Below, piece by piece: positions 5,638 to 6,907 of a stretch of DNA of 6,907 nucleotides. The notes below the pieces were generated by a model. It did no database searches, was not told the DNA's origin, and saw nothing but the letters and a program-made list of their open reading frames with translations. Within the stretch, counting starts at the first letter, position 1, and each line of letters opens with the position of its first letter. The position numbers and the translations under genes are program-made. The DNA comes from Allobrachymonas sp. GTDB taxonomy: Bacteria > Pseudomonadota > Gammaproteobacteria > Burkholderiales > Burkholderiaceae_C. The stretch lies in the NCBI GenBank assembly GCA_012036375.1, contig JAAUOI010000163.1, positions 1 through 6,907 of the forward strand. The letters run 5' to 3'.

Positions 5638-6054
5638 ATGAAAACCTGCGTGCTCGACACAGGAATTGTGTATGCCTTGTTTGATGCGGGCGACCGCTGG
5701 CATGCGCAGGCGCTTGCCTTTGCCAATACCTACGCCGGCAAGCTGGTGATACCGCAAACTGTCATACCTGAAACTGCATACTTTCTGAGCAAATACTTGG
5801 GCGATGAGGCGGAGCGGGAATTCGCCCAAGCCTTGATCCGGCAAGATTTTCATATGGAGGCGCTTACTGCCGCAGACATGCAGCGTGTGGGGCAATTGCT
5901 GAATGCGCATCGTGCGCCCAACATTGGGATTGTGGATGCCTCAGTGGCCGCGATTGCCGAGCGCCTCAAAACCCAAGATGTCGCCACCACAGACAGAAGG
6001 CACTTTACTGGCATGAAAACGTCCAAGGGAAAAGATTTCAATCTTCTGCCGTAA
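5638..6054 (+). CDS. PIN-domain ribonuclease toxin (VapC-like)
   Basis: A 138-residue single-domain PIN protein. The expected acidic metal-binding residues are visible: Asp7 in VLDTGIVYALFD, Glu45 in PQTVIPETAYFL, Asp100 in IGIVDASVAAIAERL and Asp119 in VATTDRRHF. PIN toxins are Mg/Mn-dependent ribonucleases, commonly cutting tRNA or rRNA; the substrate of this one cannot be inferred. Length and motif spacing are normal and the frame is intact, so it looks functional. AAGGA (5630-5634) lies three bases before the ATG and overlaps the antitoxin stop codon, giving a tight two-gene operon. The gene converges on transaldolase with 15 bases between stop codons and no visible terminator in the gap. 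Confidence 0.9.
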   Translation: MKTCVLDTGIVYALFDAGDRWHAQALAFANTYAGKLVIPQTVIPETAYFLSKYLGDEAEREFAQALIRQDFHMEALTAADMQRVGQLLNAHRAPNIGIVDASVAAIAERLKTQDVATTDRRHFTGMKTSKGKDFNLLP

Positions 6055-6069
6055 TCAGTGGGGCTGTGC

Positions 6070-6804
6070 TTAAGCCGCCTTGATCAAAGCTTCAAGTTTC
6101 AATGCATCAGCAGCAAACGCGCGGATGCCTTCGGCGAGTTTTTCTGTGCCCATCGCGTCTTCGTTCAATGCAAAGCGGAAGGCGGCTTCGTTGTAGCTTA
6201 TGGCGGGCGCTTCTAATTTCATAGCATTCTGCGCAGATAATACGCCGGCCAGTGGCATATTTGATCCGATAAGCTGTTGTAAAAGCTCTGGGCTGATGGT
6301 GAGCAGATCGCAGCCTGCCAAGGCGATGATTTGACCGATATTGCGAAAGCTCGCGCCCATGACTTCGGTTTTGATACCGTTCTTTTTGTAGTAGTTGTAA
6401 ATGCGGGTGACGGATTTCACGCCGGGGTCATTGCTTAATGCGTTGTCTGCCTCTACCCATGATTGACCCGCAGACTTTTTGTACCAATCATAAATGCGCC
6501 CAACGAATGGGCTGATGAGTTGCACTTTCGCTTCGCCGCAGGCCACGGCTTGGCAGAAGGCAAACAGCAGGGTGAGGTTGCAATGGACCCCCTCTTTCTC
6601 TAGCTCGCCAGCGGCTTGAATGCCTTCCCAAGTCGAAGCCAGCTTGATCAAGATGCGCTCTTGCGGAATACCTACCGCTTTCGCCATGGCAATGATGCGC
6701 TTGGCGCGAGTGACATTGGCCGCTTGATCAAACGACAGTCGCGCATCCACTTCCATGACACGCGGCCCGGGATCGATGCTCACAATTTCTTGGCCGAAAC
6801 GCAC
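6070..6804 (-). CDS. tal: transaldolase, catalytic and C-terminal part (5' end frame-disrupted)
   Basis: The open frame covers 244 residues of a TalB-type transaldolase, which moves a dihydroxyacetone unit between sedoheptulose-7-P/glyceraldehyde-3-P and erythrose-4-P/fructose-6-P in the pentose-phosphate pathway. The Schiff-base lysine is Lys54 in RILIKLASTWEG (E. coli TalB Lys132). CNLTLLFAF (75-83), LISPFVGRIYDWY (96-108) and VMGASFRNIGQI (148-159) are all TalB-typical. The apparent GTG start at 6804 is not a true start: the family needs about 75 further residues, and part of them lies in another frame at 6806-6907. Within this frame residues 11-17 (DPGPRVM) also look wrong, because the conserved PGRVS is encoded one frame over at about 6770-6756. 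TalB is 317 residues in E. coli. Family assignment is certain; whether the gene is broken in the organism is not. Confidence 0.93.
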   Translation of the reverse strand: MRFGQEIVSIDPGPRVMEVDARLSFDQAANVTRAKRIIAMAKAVGIPQERILIKLASTWEGIQAAGELEKEGVHCNLTLLFAFCQAVACGEAKVQLISPFVGRIYDWYKKSAGQSWVEADNALSNDPGVKSVTRIYNYYKKNGIKTEVMGASFRNIGQIIALAGCDLLTISPELLQQLIGSNMPLAGVLSAQNAMKLEAPAISYNEAAFRFALNEDAMGTEKLAEGIRAFAADALKLEALIKAA

Positions 6805-6805
6805 A

Positions 6806-6907
6806 GACGAGGCGGTCGATCAACTCATCCATCGGCGCGTTCGGATGCGCCGCTTTGACTTGCGCGATCAAAGGTGCATATTCCGGCTTTTGCACAGCCT
6901 CAGAATC
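6806..6907 (-). pseudogene. upstream part of tal in a shifted frame (partial at right edge)
   Basis: From the right edge the minus strand reads 34 codons, including VQKPEYAPLIAQ and ending in MDELIDRLV. This resembles the transaldolase segment just before the frame that starts at 6804 (RFGQEIVSI). Removing one base at about 6805 (TCGTCTGTGCG to TCGTCGTGCG) joins them as DRLVVRFGQEIV, as expected for the family. The N-terminal start and the ATTNPS-type substrate region lie outside the window. Confidence 0.7.

Noticed and set aside
5398..5910. 170-codon minus-strand frame
   Set aside because: It is antisense to the RHH and PIN genes, both of which have clear family motifs and ribosome sites.

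Overview
The window looks like a bacterial chromosome segment, most likely from a betaproteobacterium. This is an inference from the protein families, moderate-to-high GC and gene content; no rRNA or other decisive marker is present. Housekeeping genes on the minus strand (DEAD-box RNA helicase, glucose-6-phosphate isomerase, transaldolase) alternate with two toxin-antitoxin (TA) modules.

Layout, left to right. Positions 1-815 (minus) hold the N-terminal part of a HipA-family Ser/Thr kinase toxin. Its reading frame is broken near 120 and again near 31, and it runs off the left edge. Positions 805-1143 (minus) hold its Xre-family, HipB-like antitoxin, whose 3' end overlaps hipA by 11 bases. 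Upstream of hipB lie two copies of a palindromic operator (1143-1190) and a near-consensus sigma-70 promoter (1191-1219). Positions 1277-3412 (minus) encode an RhlE-like DEAD-box helicase with a long Gly/Arg-rich and then Lys/Pro/Ala-rich tail. Positions 3413-3764 have no convincing gene, but contain a hairpin that could terminate pgi and another possible RNA structure. Positions 3765-5348 (minus) encode pgi. Positions 5413-6054 (plus) encode a ribbon-helix-helix antitoxin and a PIN-domain toxin, divergent from pgi and convergent with tal. Positions 6070-6907 (minus) encode transaldolase, whose 5' part is frame-disrupted and runs off the right edge.

How the genes work together: Pgi (fructose-6-P/glucose-6-P) and transaldolase (pentose-phosphate pathway, producing fructose-6-P) are metabolically linked, and a plausible ancestral tal-pgi pair is split here by the RHH/PIN cassette. 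The only space between the pgi and antitoxin starts is 64 bases, and it carries three AATGTAT direct repeats with an exact 14-base period. These are the likely operator of the autoregulating antitoxin and could also affect pgi. The hipBA operon has its own operator/promoter arrangement.

Caution: the reading-frame breaks in hipA and tal both lie close to the window ends, while the interior genes are intact. This fits low-quality contig ends at least as well as real pseudogenes.
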